This document shows, one piece after another, positions 12,178-22,800 of a stretch of 64,000 bases of DNA. Source of the stretch: Mycogone perniciosa (Eukaryota > Ascomycota > Sordariomycetes > Hypocreales > Hypocreaceae); the NCBI GenBank assembly GCA_025331125.1, contig JAOALB010000003.1, positions 62,001 through 126,000 of the forward strand, in the 5' to 3' direction. Position numbers and translations under genes: made by a program. The notes under the pieces were generated by a model. That model saw nothing but the letters and a program-made list of their open reading frames with translations, did not search any database and was not told the origin of the DNA. The stretch's first letter is position 1. Every line of letters starts with the position of its first letter.

Positions 12178-15065
12178 ATGTTGTCAAATCCGCTTCATCG
12201 CTACCCTCCATACCCTAATGTCTCTTCAACGCCCTTCGATACAAACCATCGCCTGTCCCAGACTCATTTACACACAATCAATGTTAACCCATTCGGTCAT
12301 CCTCATCATTATCCCCTTCAACATCTCTCCCAACATGCCGAGATTCCAACCCCTCGTATGCTCGGATCCGCCCCACAATCAAAGCAAAGACAGAACTCCC
12401 AGGGTTCCAGTCGCAAAGGCTCAACGGGGGCATCCGGTCCTATCAGGAGAAGGATCAGCCGGGCTTGCGATCAATGCAATCAGTTGCGGACCAAGTGTGA
12501 CGGCATGCATCCTTGTGCCCATTGTATAGGTATAGGTTGTCTTAGCCGACTCCTCTTGACCACTCGCTGATTGTTTACAGAATTCGGGCTTGGTTGTGAG
12601 TATATACGCGAAAGAAAAAAGCGAGGCAAAGCATCGCGGAAGGACATTGCCGCCCAGCAAGCAGCCGCAGCCGCAGCAGCTGAGCAGAACGGCCAAGTGC
12701 ATGGTGAGAAAGCAGACCAAGATGATACCACCGTCGTACGACATAAAGAATCTCCATCTGCCGGCAATGACTTGTCCCACAATCAACCTCACGGTCACTT
12801 AGAAGGGTCTGTCAGTTCATACAGCGATGGTGGGCTTCAGCAGCAACATCCACAGACAATGGAATCAATGGATGGCCCCAGTGATACCCACGGCCCAGCC
12901 CACGTTGGGGTCGATCCCGCCTTGGGAAGGACACAACTAGAGACTTCTTCAGCAATGGGCCTCGACCCATACGGAGAGGTCTCTCATGGCTATAGCAGCA
13001 GTCCTGGTATCAATGGCCATTTGATGACCTACGGTTCTGCCCACTCAAGTATGACCAGCTATCATAGTCTGCCATATGCTCAAGACCCAAGCCCAGCCAG
13101 TTACAACAGTGATGGAAACTTTCGGCTGAGCAATGGAATCCACGAATATCCAATGGCTAACGGAAGCTCTCCTTCGTGGGGCGTGTCGCTAGCATCGCCA
13201 CCAGGCCAATTTCGACTACATCTAACCCAGCCCTCTTTTAAACACACAGGCTTGCGATACCCCGTCCTCGAGCCTCTTCTTCCCCATCTGGGAACATTCC
13301 TGCCTATTCCCTTAGCCTGCGACCTGGTTGACTTCTACTTTTCTTCGTCGTCCTCGGCGCAGATGCACCCGATGTCCCCTTGCGTCCTAGGGTTTGTGTT
13401 GCGGAAGCGAGCGTTTTTACATCCCACAAATCCGAGGCGCTGCCAACCTGCACTACTTGCAAGCATGCTGTGGGTAGCTGCTCAAACCAGTGAGGCCTCA
13501 TTTCTGACGAGTTTGCCTTCCGCACGGGGAAAGATTTGCCAGAAACTCCTTGAATTGACAGTCGGCCTTCTTCAACCGCTCATACACACTGGGTCAAACC
13601 AATCGTCACCTAAGACCAGCCCGGTCATGGGTGTTATGGATACTTTGACTGAAGAAACCGGGGCCTTTGGTGTTACAGGTAGCCTTGATGATGTCATAAC
13701 CTATATTCATCTTGCAACAGTAGTCTCGGCGAGTGAACACAAAGGTGCGAGTTTGAGATGGTGGTGCGCGGCTTGGACTCTCGCTCGAGAGCTAAAACTT
13801 GGACGTGAACTTCCATCCAGCAGCCCACCTATGAACCACGAACATGATGCTGCGAACGAAGACTTTGATGAGCACGACATGAGTCGAAACGGCTCCAATT
13901 TCGTGTCTGAGGAGGAGCGGGAGGAGAGACGAAGGGTATGGTGGCTTCTCTACATTGTTGACAGACACCTGGCGCTTTGTTATAACCGCCCTCTGTTTCT
14001 TCTTGACAGTGAATGCGACAGGCTTTTCCACCCCATGGATGATACACTGTGGCAAAGCGGACAATTCCGAAGCCATTCATTCAGCGATGAGGATGTGATG
14101 ATCGATCACACAATCCCCAACGAATTTATGGAGGATACCCGTGTTCGTGGACCCAACTACGAATGCCGGGGCCATAGCATTTTCGGACACTTTCTGCCAC
14201 TCATGACAATTTTGGGTGAGATTGTTGACGTTCACCATGCCAAAAACCACCCACGATTTGGGGTCGGATTCCGCCCGGCTGAAGATTGGGACGGCGAGGT
14301 GGAAGAAATTTCCCGGCATCTTGAGAAATATGAAGAGAGCTTGAAGAGATTTGAGCAGAAGTATCTGGCCAAATCGACAAAGGACAGAGAGCAGCATAAG
14401 AGTCCCGACAATCGAGACAACGGACCTGAGTCGGACATGCAATCACCTCGCTCTGTGCATCCCAGTCGATCGAATCATATGACAGAGTGCGAAATCCAAA
14501 CCAGCATTGTCATTTCCTACAGCACCCATGTCATGCACGTCTTGCATATTCTGCTGGCTGACAAATGGGACCCGATCAACCTTCTCGATGCCAACGATAT
14601 GTGGGTCGTATCAGAAGAGTTCGTCGCAGCAACCGGTCATGCGGTTTCGGCGGCCGAGGCCCTTGGCCAGATTCTGGAATTTGACCCCGGTCTGGAGTAT
14701 ATGCCGTTCTTCTATGGCATCTACCTGTTGCAGGGGTCATTCCTCCTCCTCTTGATTGCCGAGAAGCTACAGATGGAGGCGTCTCCGAGCGTCATCAAAG
14801 CGTGTGAGACGATTGTTCGGGCACACGAGGCGTGTGTTGTGACTCTTTTCACAGAATACCAGGTAGGTGCTTGCGCTCTCCTCTTCTCCCATGAAAGGAC
14901 CCATGCTGACAGTGGGAACAGCGTAATTTCAACAAGGTTATGCGAAGCGCTCTGGCTCTGACTCGCGGTCGGATTTCGGAAGAGGCTGGCGAGCAACACC
15001 AACGACGCCGTGAGCTGCTCGGGCTATATCGATGGACGGGTAATGGCACCGGCCTCGCACTTTGA
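12178..15065 (+). CDS. xyr1: xylanase/cellulase activator Xyr1 (XlnR orthologue)
   Basis: Nuclear Zn2Cys6 activator of xylanase, cellulase and D-xylose catabolic genes. Exons 12178-12529, 12581-14862 and 14922-15065 give 925 residues; family members have about 900-960. The N-terminus (MLSNPLHRYPPYPNVSS) and C-terminus (LYRWTGNGTGLAL) are those of hypocrealean Xyr1. The zinc cluster is C97-X2-C100-X6-C107-X5-C113-X2-C116-X6-C123, followed by RERKKRGKAS and an Ala/Gln run. The first intron splits codon 118, just before the last cysteine. The middle homology region (ALLASMLWVAAQTSEASF; RRRVWWLLYIVDRHLALCYN) and the coiled-coil/regulatory part (HVMHVLHILLADKWDPINLL) are intact, with no frameshift. 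The ATG is preceded by AGAAA. Orthology is supported along the whole length. The upstream region is very long. Confidence 0.96.
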
Positions 15066-16467
15066 ATTCAGCGACAAAAAGACTCTGCTGCATAGCAGGA
15101 ACGAAGATTCAAAAGATATGGCAAAGAGAGATATGAGTCAAAAAGTCGCCGTATACGCATAGATGGCAAGGCTGAAGGATAATGGAGTAAAAGAGGAGGA
15201 TATGGTGGAGTATTATTAGGGTTCTAGGTTTGTTTCTATGGAGTTGGAGGTTTTTGTGGGTCCAAAGGGGACTGAAGGAGAAGAAAACATGGCGTTGGAT
15301 GTGGATTTGGGCAATAATGGAATGGTATTGGGGCCACGAGGAAAGGAGTATGTACATACACCTCAAGCACATATTGGTCCAAATGTAGTTATGATCTCGA
15401 AGATTCCGTAGACATCTTCAACCTTAATATCTCTGAGCAATAGACACCACTGCCACTCGGTCATAACCCGCAACTGTCAGAAACAACTATGGAAGAGATC
15501 TAGGGATAAGAAACAAAAGAGAGAGAGAGAGAGAGAGGAAGAGGGAGGCAGGCTATGGCTAGGTATTTGCCTCAGCACACCGACAGCAGCTTCAGAAGAA
15601 ACCACACGTGATGGCATCGCCCACCGCTTCTTGAATCAGTTGCTGGCAGTTCATCCCATCTTTTCTCGCTTGCGCCAGCATGTAGATAGGCACACATACG
15701 CACACATCACACTGGTGATCAAACACGCAGTCCCATCTGTCTCCACGCCTTCTAGGCGCGGGGAGAGTGAGTAATCGAGGAGTTGATTCACAGTCACAAC
15801 GTGTCGTGAGGTGATCAAATGGACAGCCTCTTCTTAAGCCCTTTGCCCCCCCCCCCTCTTCCCCTCCCTATTGTTCAGCACGCATAGGAATCTTATCTTT
15901 AAATAGAGGGTCCTCTTTTTCTTCTTCTGCACATTGATTCACTCTCTCTTCTTCTTCTTCTTCTCTTCTTCTTACTCTCCACTGTGGAATGTTTATTCCT
16001 ATGATGTGGTAAAGAGACCAGCTTCTCTTTTGGCCGTTTTGGTACGACGAGACAGGTATGAAAGGCAGCACGAAAGATGTGTTTTCCATACTTTCTTGGA
16101 GCAGTTGCATCTTCTGCATGATTGAATCCTCTACGTGGGGTTTCTGGTGTTGTTTGATCATGTTCAGCTACTTTTCTCTTGGTTGATGTTGTTGTTTCTT
16201 GTCTACTTAAATCCGGGTTGTTGGCTCTTTCAATGGGCTTTTTTTGGGGGGGGAGCATCTTCCTGTTTCCAGGCGAACGTCAACACACCTTTTTTTAGAA
16301 GAAAAAAACATCCGTGTCTGAACATTGCTGACTGGATCGACAATAGCTTTATTCCGTATTCTTCCTCCTTTTTCTCCTCGGAGCCGGCCAGAACCACGCT
16401 TCTTCGTTCCTATTGTTCAAATCCTCCAAAAAGAGATCGTCAAGAGGCTTGTAAGAAGTCGTCCAAG
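15066..16467. other. intergenic: xyr1 3' side and bZIP gene leader
   Basis: No gene is recognised. It holds a (GA)n run at about 15519-15537, a run of 11 C at 15846-15856 and a long CT-rich tract (15900-15980) that looks like a fungal core promoter or 5' leader. A frame open from 16135 runs into the bZIP gene but has a poor, leader-like composition. Confidence 0.55.
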
Positions 16468-17421
16468 ATGTCCTCCTCGCATGGCCAGAGGCCTCCTCAT
16501 CCACCGCCCTCACCTCCACCAGTTGAGAGGCAGAACAAGCGACGAAGATTCTCTGCGCACGATATGAAGATCGAGTATCCAACGGCTTCGAATATGAGTC
16601 TGCCTCATGCTCAGCTCCTGGCTGGCGTGGGCCCTTCTTCTCTCATGGCCAACGGCATGCCACAGCAGCTGCTGCAGGCTTCTATGGTTCCTACATACCA
16701 AAACCAACAGTCCCTTGGTCAGAGACAAGTCTCCAGCCTTCGGATCGGCAACTTCCCTCTTGAGGATGCCCTCCTATCCCTCCCTCCCGGACTGCCTCCA
16801 TCCGAGCACCTCCGTCGACACGCAGCTCTAGCCCATGAGCTCGCTCACCAAGAACAAAACCCTCCCAGTCTTCCTCCTTCCAAGGTCGAAGACCTGCCTC
16901 CCAAGCCCTTCATCCCCGAATTCCTCAAATTCCCAGAGGGAATCAGTGAGCCCCAGTGGCTCTCCATCGAAGAGCAAAACAATCGCATCGCCGCGGAGCA
17001 TCAGCGCATCGACCGCCAGCGGAACAACCAAGCTGCCAAGAAGAGCCGCCAGGCGCGCCTCGAGGCTCTCAAGAACACGAGGACGCTTCTGAATGAGAAG
17101 GTAGCTGAGTGTATGTGGTTCCGGATGAAGGTTCTCGTCATGGGCGGCAGCGTGAATGATTGGGAGAGGGTGCCGAAGGGGTGCAAGGCGAAGATAGTGA
17201 AGGAGATTGAAGAAAGGGTGGCGAGCGTGGATGCCACGACTGCTGATTTGAAGAAGAAAGAGGATTCGCGCAAGAGAACTGAGAGGAACAGACGGCGCGC
17301 GGAGGAGAGGACCGCTGGACAGATCCAGGGAGGAGAGTTTCACTCTCAGGGGGGAGAGGCGGTGATGGACGAGGAGTCTGACTTTGAGGCTCATATCAGG
17401 GGAGGGAAGAACGGCCGTTGA
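16468..17421 (+). CDS. bZIP-like protein, probable transcription factor
   Basis: A single-exon frame of 317 residues from ATG 16468 (context AAGATGTC). The basic region is at about residues 183-200, with RQRNNQAAKKSRQAR carrying the N-x2-A-A-x2-S-R signature of bZIP DNA contacts. Leucine/methionine-spaced heptads follow to about residue 225. The N-terminus is Pro-rich (PPHPPPSPPP) with a basic patch RQNKRRR that could be a nuclear signal. The C-terminus is strongly charged (KKKEDSRKRTERNRRRAEER) and predicted helical. I do not recognise the orthologue group. The zipper is short and interrupted by a GGS segment, so dimerisation is inferred. Upstream in-frame codons to 16135 were excluded because they encode a hydrophobic, low-complexity stretch typical of leader sequence. 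Confidence 0.75.
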   Translation: MSSSHGQRPPHPPPSPPPVERQNKRRRFSAHDMKIEYPTASNMSLPHAQLLAGVGPSSLMANGMPQQLLQASMVPTYQNQQSLGQRQVSSLRIGNFPLEDALLSLPPGLPPSEHLRRHAALAHELAHQEQNPPSLPPSKVEDLPPKPFIPEFLKFPEGISEPQWLSIEEQNNRIAAEHQRIDRQRNNQAAKKSRQARLEALKNTRTLLNEKVAECMWFRMKVLVMGGSVNDWERVPKGCKAKIVKEIEERVASVDATTADLKKKEDSRKRTERNRRRAEERTAGQIQGGEFHSQGGEAVMDEESDFEAHIRGGKNGR

Positions 17422-17432
17422 GGCTCATCTGT

Positions 17433-17580
17433 CGTCATTTCTATGCTGGGGTTCAAGGATTGGGTTCAAGGACTAACGGGGATCTTTTTCAAGTGCCATT
17501 GAGGGCCATTTATCGTCATTTCTATGCTGGGGTTCAAGGGCTGGGGTTCAGGGACTGGGTTCAAGGGAAAATAGGGATCT
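17433..17580. repeat. imperfect direct duplication, about 80-95 bp period
   Basis: A 26-bp segment beginning CGTCATTTCTATGCTGGGGT occurs at 17433 and again at 17514, 81 bp apart. A second shared segment, GGGATCTTYTTCAWGTGC, occurs at 17478 and 17574, 96 bp apart. The 15-bp difference comes from an extra GGGTTCAGG-like unit. It lies just after the bZIP stop codon, in the likely 3' UTR or in the space before the convergent guanine deaminase. Confidence 0.75.
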
Positions 17581-17729
17581 TCTTCATGTGCTTTCCAATC
17601 GGGTCCAAGGGGTTTCATTCCCACAGGAATATTACAAGAATCTCTAACTCTAACTCGATAGTATCTACTCATCTATCCCTGACGTGTGTCTTTTTTCTTT
17701 CTTGTCCCTTCTACCATCTCTGCCCCTGT

Positions 17730-19200
17730 CTATCGTCTACTGTGAACCAGCCTTCCCTTGACCCACACGCTCTCCGTATTGCGATCATCCCCATTAAACA
17801 ACCACTTGGCCATCTTCTCCTCCCAGGTCTCCCACCCAAACACATCCACATATCCCTCGTCGTCAGCAGAACGCAAGTCCCCGTCCTCACTCACATCACT
17901 CAATCCCACAAGCTGCGCATCCCACTCCATGCCCACTTCAAACCCTCCAATCTTATGCTCCAGGCCCACGCACTTGGCTCCTCCCCTCGTCGCCAGATAC
18001 AAAACCTCCTCCACAGTCAACTTGCTCCTCTCCCTCTCCTCGCCTTCCAATCCCATGGCCACGTGTCGGCTCACCAGGCTTGCTTGCCGCGCTGCTTCCA
18101 GGACCGATGGGCTGTATCCGCCGCTTATGTCGGTCCCTAGGCCAATATCGATGCCCTGGTCCCACATCCAGCGTACGCGCGCCGCACCACTCGTGAGCGA
18201 GCTGTTGCTGCAAGGACAATGCGAGATCTTGGACTGGCGCTGGGCAATCAGCCGTGCCTCGTCATCCGTCAAGTGTATTGCATGCGCGAGAATCGTCCGC
18301 GGCGTCAGCAGCCCGCAACCGTCGTACACGTTTGCATAAGACCCGGCGTCAGGGAACCGCTCCAGCACAAGTTCAATCTCGCCCGCGTTCTCCGAAATAT
18401 GCGTCTGAACAGGCAAATCCTTCTCCTTTTGGATCTGTGCCAGCCTATTCATGGCCTCACTGGAGCACGATAGCGCAAATCTGGGGGTCAAGATCGGTGA
18501 GACGATTTCGTATCCCGGGTCAATCGTTTGAATATGCGTAATTGTGTCCAAGGTGGCTTTGATGCTTGCTTCTGCGGATTCGTCCCTGTAGTAATCCGGG
18601 TTGAAATCCTTCGTGTCCATGCATACTCTCCCGACGAAGGCCCTCTGACCCTTGGATAGACACAGGTCTGCCAGGAGGTTGGTAGCCGCAACATCAATGG
18701 TGGCGAAATACGATGCGGTCGTCGTTCCATGAGACAGCGTGCGTGAGATGCATCGCGAGTACACTCTACGCGCCTTGTTCAAGTCCTTGAGGCTGGACTC
18801 GAGGGGGAAAGTGTACGTCTCAAGCCAATCCAGAAGCGTCGACTTGCCAAAGATGCCAGCGTTGGCATACTGAGGAGCATGGATATGCGTATCTTTTGCC
18901 CACGTTAGTTCCTCAAGCACGCAATTCTCCATGCAGCAACAACATTGACTCACCGATGAATCCCGGAAAGAAAAACTGTCCAGTCTTGCACGCGCGGATC
19001 TTCACCTCATCTTCCCTCCATCCAAGGCCCTTGAGCAGCCGTTGCTGCGCCTCGGCGATATCGTTGCAATTCTTCTCAATGGCGACAATCTTGCCGCTCG
19101 TGTCGACTCCCACAGCCGCATTGCGAAGAAACTCTAGCTCCTTGCGCGTTTTGCTATGCACAAAGGTTCCCAGGAGGACCAGTTTCCGTTGCGGCGACAT
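17730..19200 (-). CDS. guanine deaminase
   Basis: Converts guanine to xanthine plus ammonia in purine salvage and catabolism; cytosolic amidohydrolase. Exon 1 is 19200-18954 and exon 2 is 18892-17730 (intron GTGAGT...AAAAG, 61 nt), giving 469 residues. The intron splits the Asp codon of PGFID-THIHAPQ, the zinc-binding HxH near residues 85-87. Other metal or catalytic motifs are intact: the mid-protein His in PVQTHISENAGE, the His of ILAHAIHL, the SHCPCSNSSL substrate loop and the Asp of GLGTDISGG. Length and motif order match fungal and animal guanine deaminases. It is transcribed toward the bZIP gene and away from FAS1's end. No purine-pathway neighbour is present. Confidence 0.95.
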
Positions 19201-19835
19201 TTTTGTGTGGTTGTCTTCCTTGCTTCGGTCTCTCTTTTTATCTCAGCTCCAATGAATGCACAAGTCAGAGAGCATAAAAGGCCCGCAAAGGGAGGGGCGA
19301 ATGAATGTCTCTAGGAATAGAAGAAAAGAAGGTGATAGTAGAAAACAACAAGAGAAGAGGAATGAGTTTGCTGAAGAGAAAGCGAAGTGTTTATACAACG
19401 GACAGCAGGCTATTAATAGACAGAAAGATAGATAGTAAGAGAGAGAGTTGACTCAGTTCGGCGGTCGCCGTAAACCGAACACCGCCACTTCCACCCAACT
19501 TCGCAACGTCAGCCACAAGATCGGCAAAGCGGCCCGAGTATAACCTCTAATATGAAGTATATTTTACAACTAATACATGTAAGAGCCTTTCAAGAAGCAC
19601 AAAGAGCAAAAGCACAAAGAACACACCGCTTCAGAATATTTGTTTGCATTACACATCTATTATACTTGTTCTCATACCAGAAATTTGAAACAATTATCAA
19701 AGGCCGCCTCTCCCTTCGCGGCACACACGTTTTTACAAGTCTTAGCCACAAATGTCCTTGTCCTCTCGTCTATCCGAAGTCGTCACACTGATCAAACAGT
19801 TCCACCGTCTATGCGTACAACGTCAAACATTCCTT
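19201..19835. other. intergenic: guanine deaminase promoter and FAS1 3' end
   Basis: No gene is seen. The side near 19200 is purine-rich with AGAGAGAG and GATAGATAG runs (about 19420-19447). The side near 19835 is the FAS1 3' flank. Confidence 0.6.
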
Positions 19836-22800
19836 TTATGCAGCCGCCCCAGCGCCCTCATGGTCTGCGCTGGCACCGCTCTCGCTGCCTGTAGCCTCCT
19901 CTTCCTGGGCATACTTGTCCCAGTTGGCCAAGACTGCACCAATCTTGGGTGAGTTGGTCAGCTTGTACACATCCTCAAAGTACTCCCTGGTGAGCGCGAA
20001 GGGCTTCGCCGTCACGTTGGGGATATACTTGCCCACCAACTTGGATGGATCAATAGTCGTCTTGTTGATCTTCTTCAACAAGAACGATCGGAAAGGCTTC
20101 ACACCCGAACGCAAGAAGGTCGAGTGGAACGGCACATCAATGCCTCGAAGTGGGATCGTCGCAAATCCTCGCTCCAGTTCCAGAGGCTGAGGCTTCTTCA
20201 GCGTCGCCTCAGCGCTGCCCCGGATAATCTCACGAAGCGCGCCCTTGGCCTCCTCGATGTTACTTCGCATAGCCTCGATGTCGATCTTCTGCAGCTTGAG
20301 GAAGTTGCATACACCGGCAAGCGTATCAAGTGCGCGCAAGTCACCGGCACACACATACTGCATGTTGGCGATGTTATAGTTGACAATCTCAAGCAGCCAG
20401 CCCGTCTCCTCTGCGATGTTGTTGACAACAAACTGTAACGCCTCCTCGTTGAACGTCTTGGAAATCCGGCTAGGGTTAACGGCACACATGGAGTAGTTGG
20501 ATCGTCCGGCCGCGTCTCGCTCCACAGCGACCTGCATGGTCAATCCACGATAGAAGACGACCGAGACCAAACTCTCAATAGGCATGACATCAGCCAGTGC
20601 AGCCAATGCAGAGTATTCACCAAGTGAATGTCCTGCAAAGGTGCTGTCGCGTGGGACGAGGCCCTTGGACTTCATGTCCTCAAAACTGGCCTTCTCCATC
20701 AGGGTCAAGGCCGGTTGGGTAAACTGCGTTGCTGACAGGAGACCGGTTGGTGACCTGTAAGTGTACGACGCAGTCTTCTCATCAATGTCCTTGAAAATTC
20801 TCTCCGACTTGATAGAGCCGTCGGTAGCCACCGTCTCGAACGTCATGGCCATGTAGTTCTGGCGAATGGCCTTGCCTCTTGGGCCGCCGAAGTGAATCGT
20901 AAGCTCCTTGGGGTTGTTCTTCACAATGTTGGTGATGGAGAAGCCTAAACAGAGTCAATATGCTATTGAATGTGATGCGACAAGCATGTCTCAACTTACC
21001 ATAGTTGTCCAGAAGGTATTTGTCGGCGCGGTCCCATACTTCCTTGGCCACAAGACTGCTGCCATACAGGTCCATGCCCATGCCCTGCTCCTGAGATCCT
21101 TGCCCAGTGAACACGTATGCGGTAACAGGTTGCTCAACCTCAGCCTCACCAAGAAGAACCTTCTCCTCAGTTTCAGCATTGCTGGCCTCAAGCTTGATGA
21201 TCTTGCGTCCAGCAACCATACCAACGTGCTGCAGCTTGACTTGGATAGCATCGTTAGGCAGCACCATACCGACTAGCGAAGCATGGAAGCTGCGAACTCG
21301 GCCAATATTGTTCTCGGCCGCCCAGGTTTCAATCAGACTTCGGACAGCGGCACTAGTATACATGCCATGCGTAATGGTACCAGGGAGACTGGCATAGGTC
21401 GAGAAGACGCGAGACACGTGGATAGGGTTGTAGTCGCCTGAGACACGAGCATACGTTTCGTTTGAGGCAGGGGCCTTGAGCTGCAAGGGAGCCTTGCCGC
21501 TAAGCGGAATGGCATTCTCGAAGTTGATGGGTTGGTCAAGCGGAGAGCCATTTCGCTCCAGGTAATCGATGACAGGGTTGCCGTGAGACTCGCCGGCCTC
21601 ATAGTCGACACTGGCGACCTGGATGACCTCCTTTGTGGGCAGTTCCAGCAACACCTGACCCCGAGTCTCGACGCTGCTGAAAACAGTCTTGTTCTTGAAT
21701 CGCACCAAGCTTTGCAGACGGAACGTCAGTGTCTGGCCTAGCAGATCAATCTCATTCGGTGTTTCATCGAGGGCAAACCACTGCTTAGATCGCAGGACGG
21801 CTACATCCTTGCTCGTTGCCAGATGCACCTGAACGGGTGTCTCAACCTTACGCTGGAAGGTGTTCTCGTAATCCGTGTAAGCTCCACGGTACAGGAACTG
21901 AGAGGTAACTTCCATCACCGGTTCGCCATCCCGCACAATGGTGCCGCAGACTTCGACCATCTTACCAGATTCTTGGTTGATGACAGCGTTGATTTGAGCA
22001 GTGGTAGAAACTGCATCACCCTTCCTCAGCGGCTCTGCACCAGGAATCATGCGGAATCCATTCGACAGGTGAACCAATTTGAGCAGATCACCATCGATGG
22101 TGCGGGGGAAAATCGGCTTGGTGATAGCCTTCCATCCAAGCACAATTGCAAAGTCCATGGGGGCATGCACAATCTTGCCAGGTCGGTCGACAAAGGCCTC
22201 TCCGGTATTTCCGACAGCATAGACAAAGTCGTTGATGGCTTCAGCAGTGATAGTGGTGCTTCCTCCGTCAAACTTGCTGGTGACAAGGGCATCCAGATCC
22301 AGAGGTTCGTTGCCGAACCACGCCTTCCAGTAAAACTCCTTGATGCGGTCATTGCGGCCCTCCATGACCTCACGGATAGGCGCGTACCCAGCATCAGGAT
22401 GGTAGGTGAACTTGAGGGGCAATGCGATCGGCGTTCCCAACGCAGTTGTGTCCTTAATCATGTTGACCAGAATTTCATTTTTGCCGTTCAGCTTGACTTC
22501 AATAACATCCGTGTATTGGTTATGTCTTGGCTGCTCCCTGACAACAATGGTTGTCTTTGATGGATCATTGGGATACTGAATTTCGACAAAAAGCCCACGT
22601 ACGGGTGCAAAAATGCGTCGGATGGGGTTGGTCTGGAATTTCTGGCCCTGCACCACAACATCTGACATCAGGAGAGCATACCTCCAGCTGCGGTTAGGGC
22701 CTGCAATAAGCGAAAGCCACGAGTCAATTGAGGGCAAAGTAGTTGTGGGGGCTGAGGAAAGACGGTATGTGTTCTTGTGCGCATCGTAGCTGACGGTAAG

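Noticed and set aside
16135..16467. Upstream extension of the bZIP frame (111 more codons)
   Set aside because: Encodes a hydrophobic, Phe/Leu/Ser-rich stretch typical of a CT-rich leader; ATG 16468 has a better context and begins the gene-like composition.
17418..18140. 240-codon frame antisense to guanine deaminase
   Set aside because: Driven by the direct duplication and by the reverse strand of a well-supported gene.
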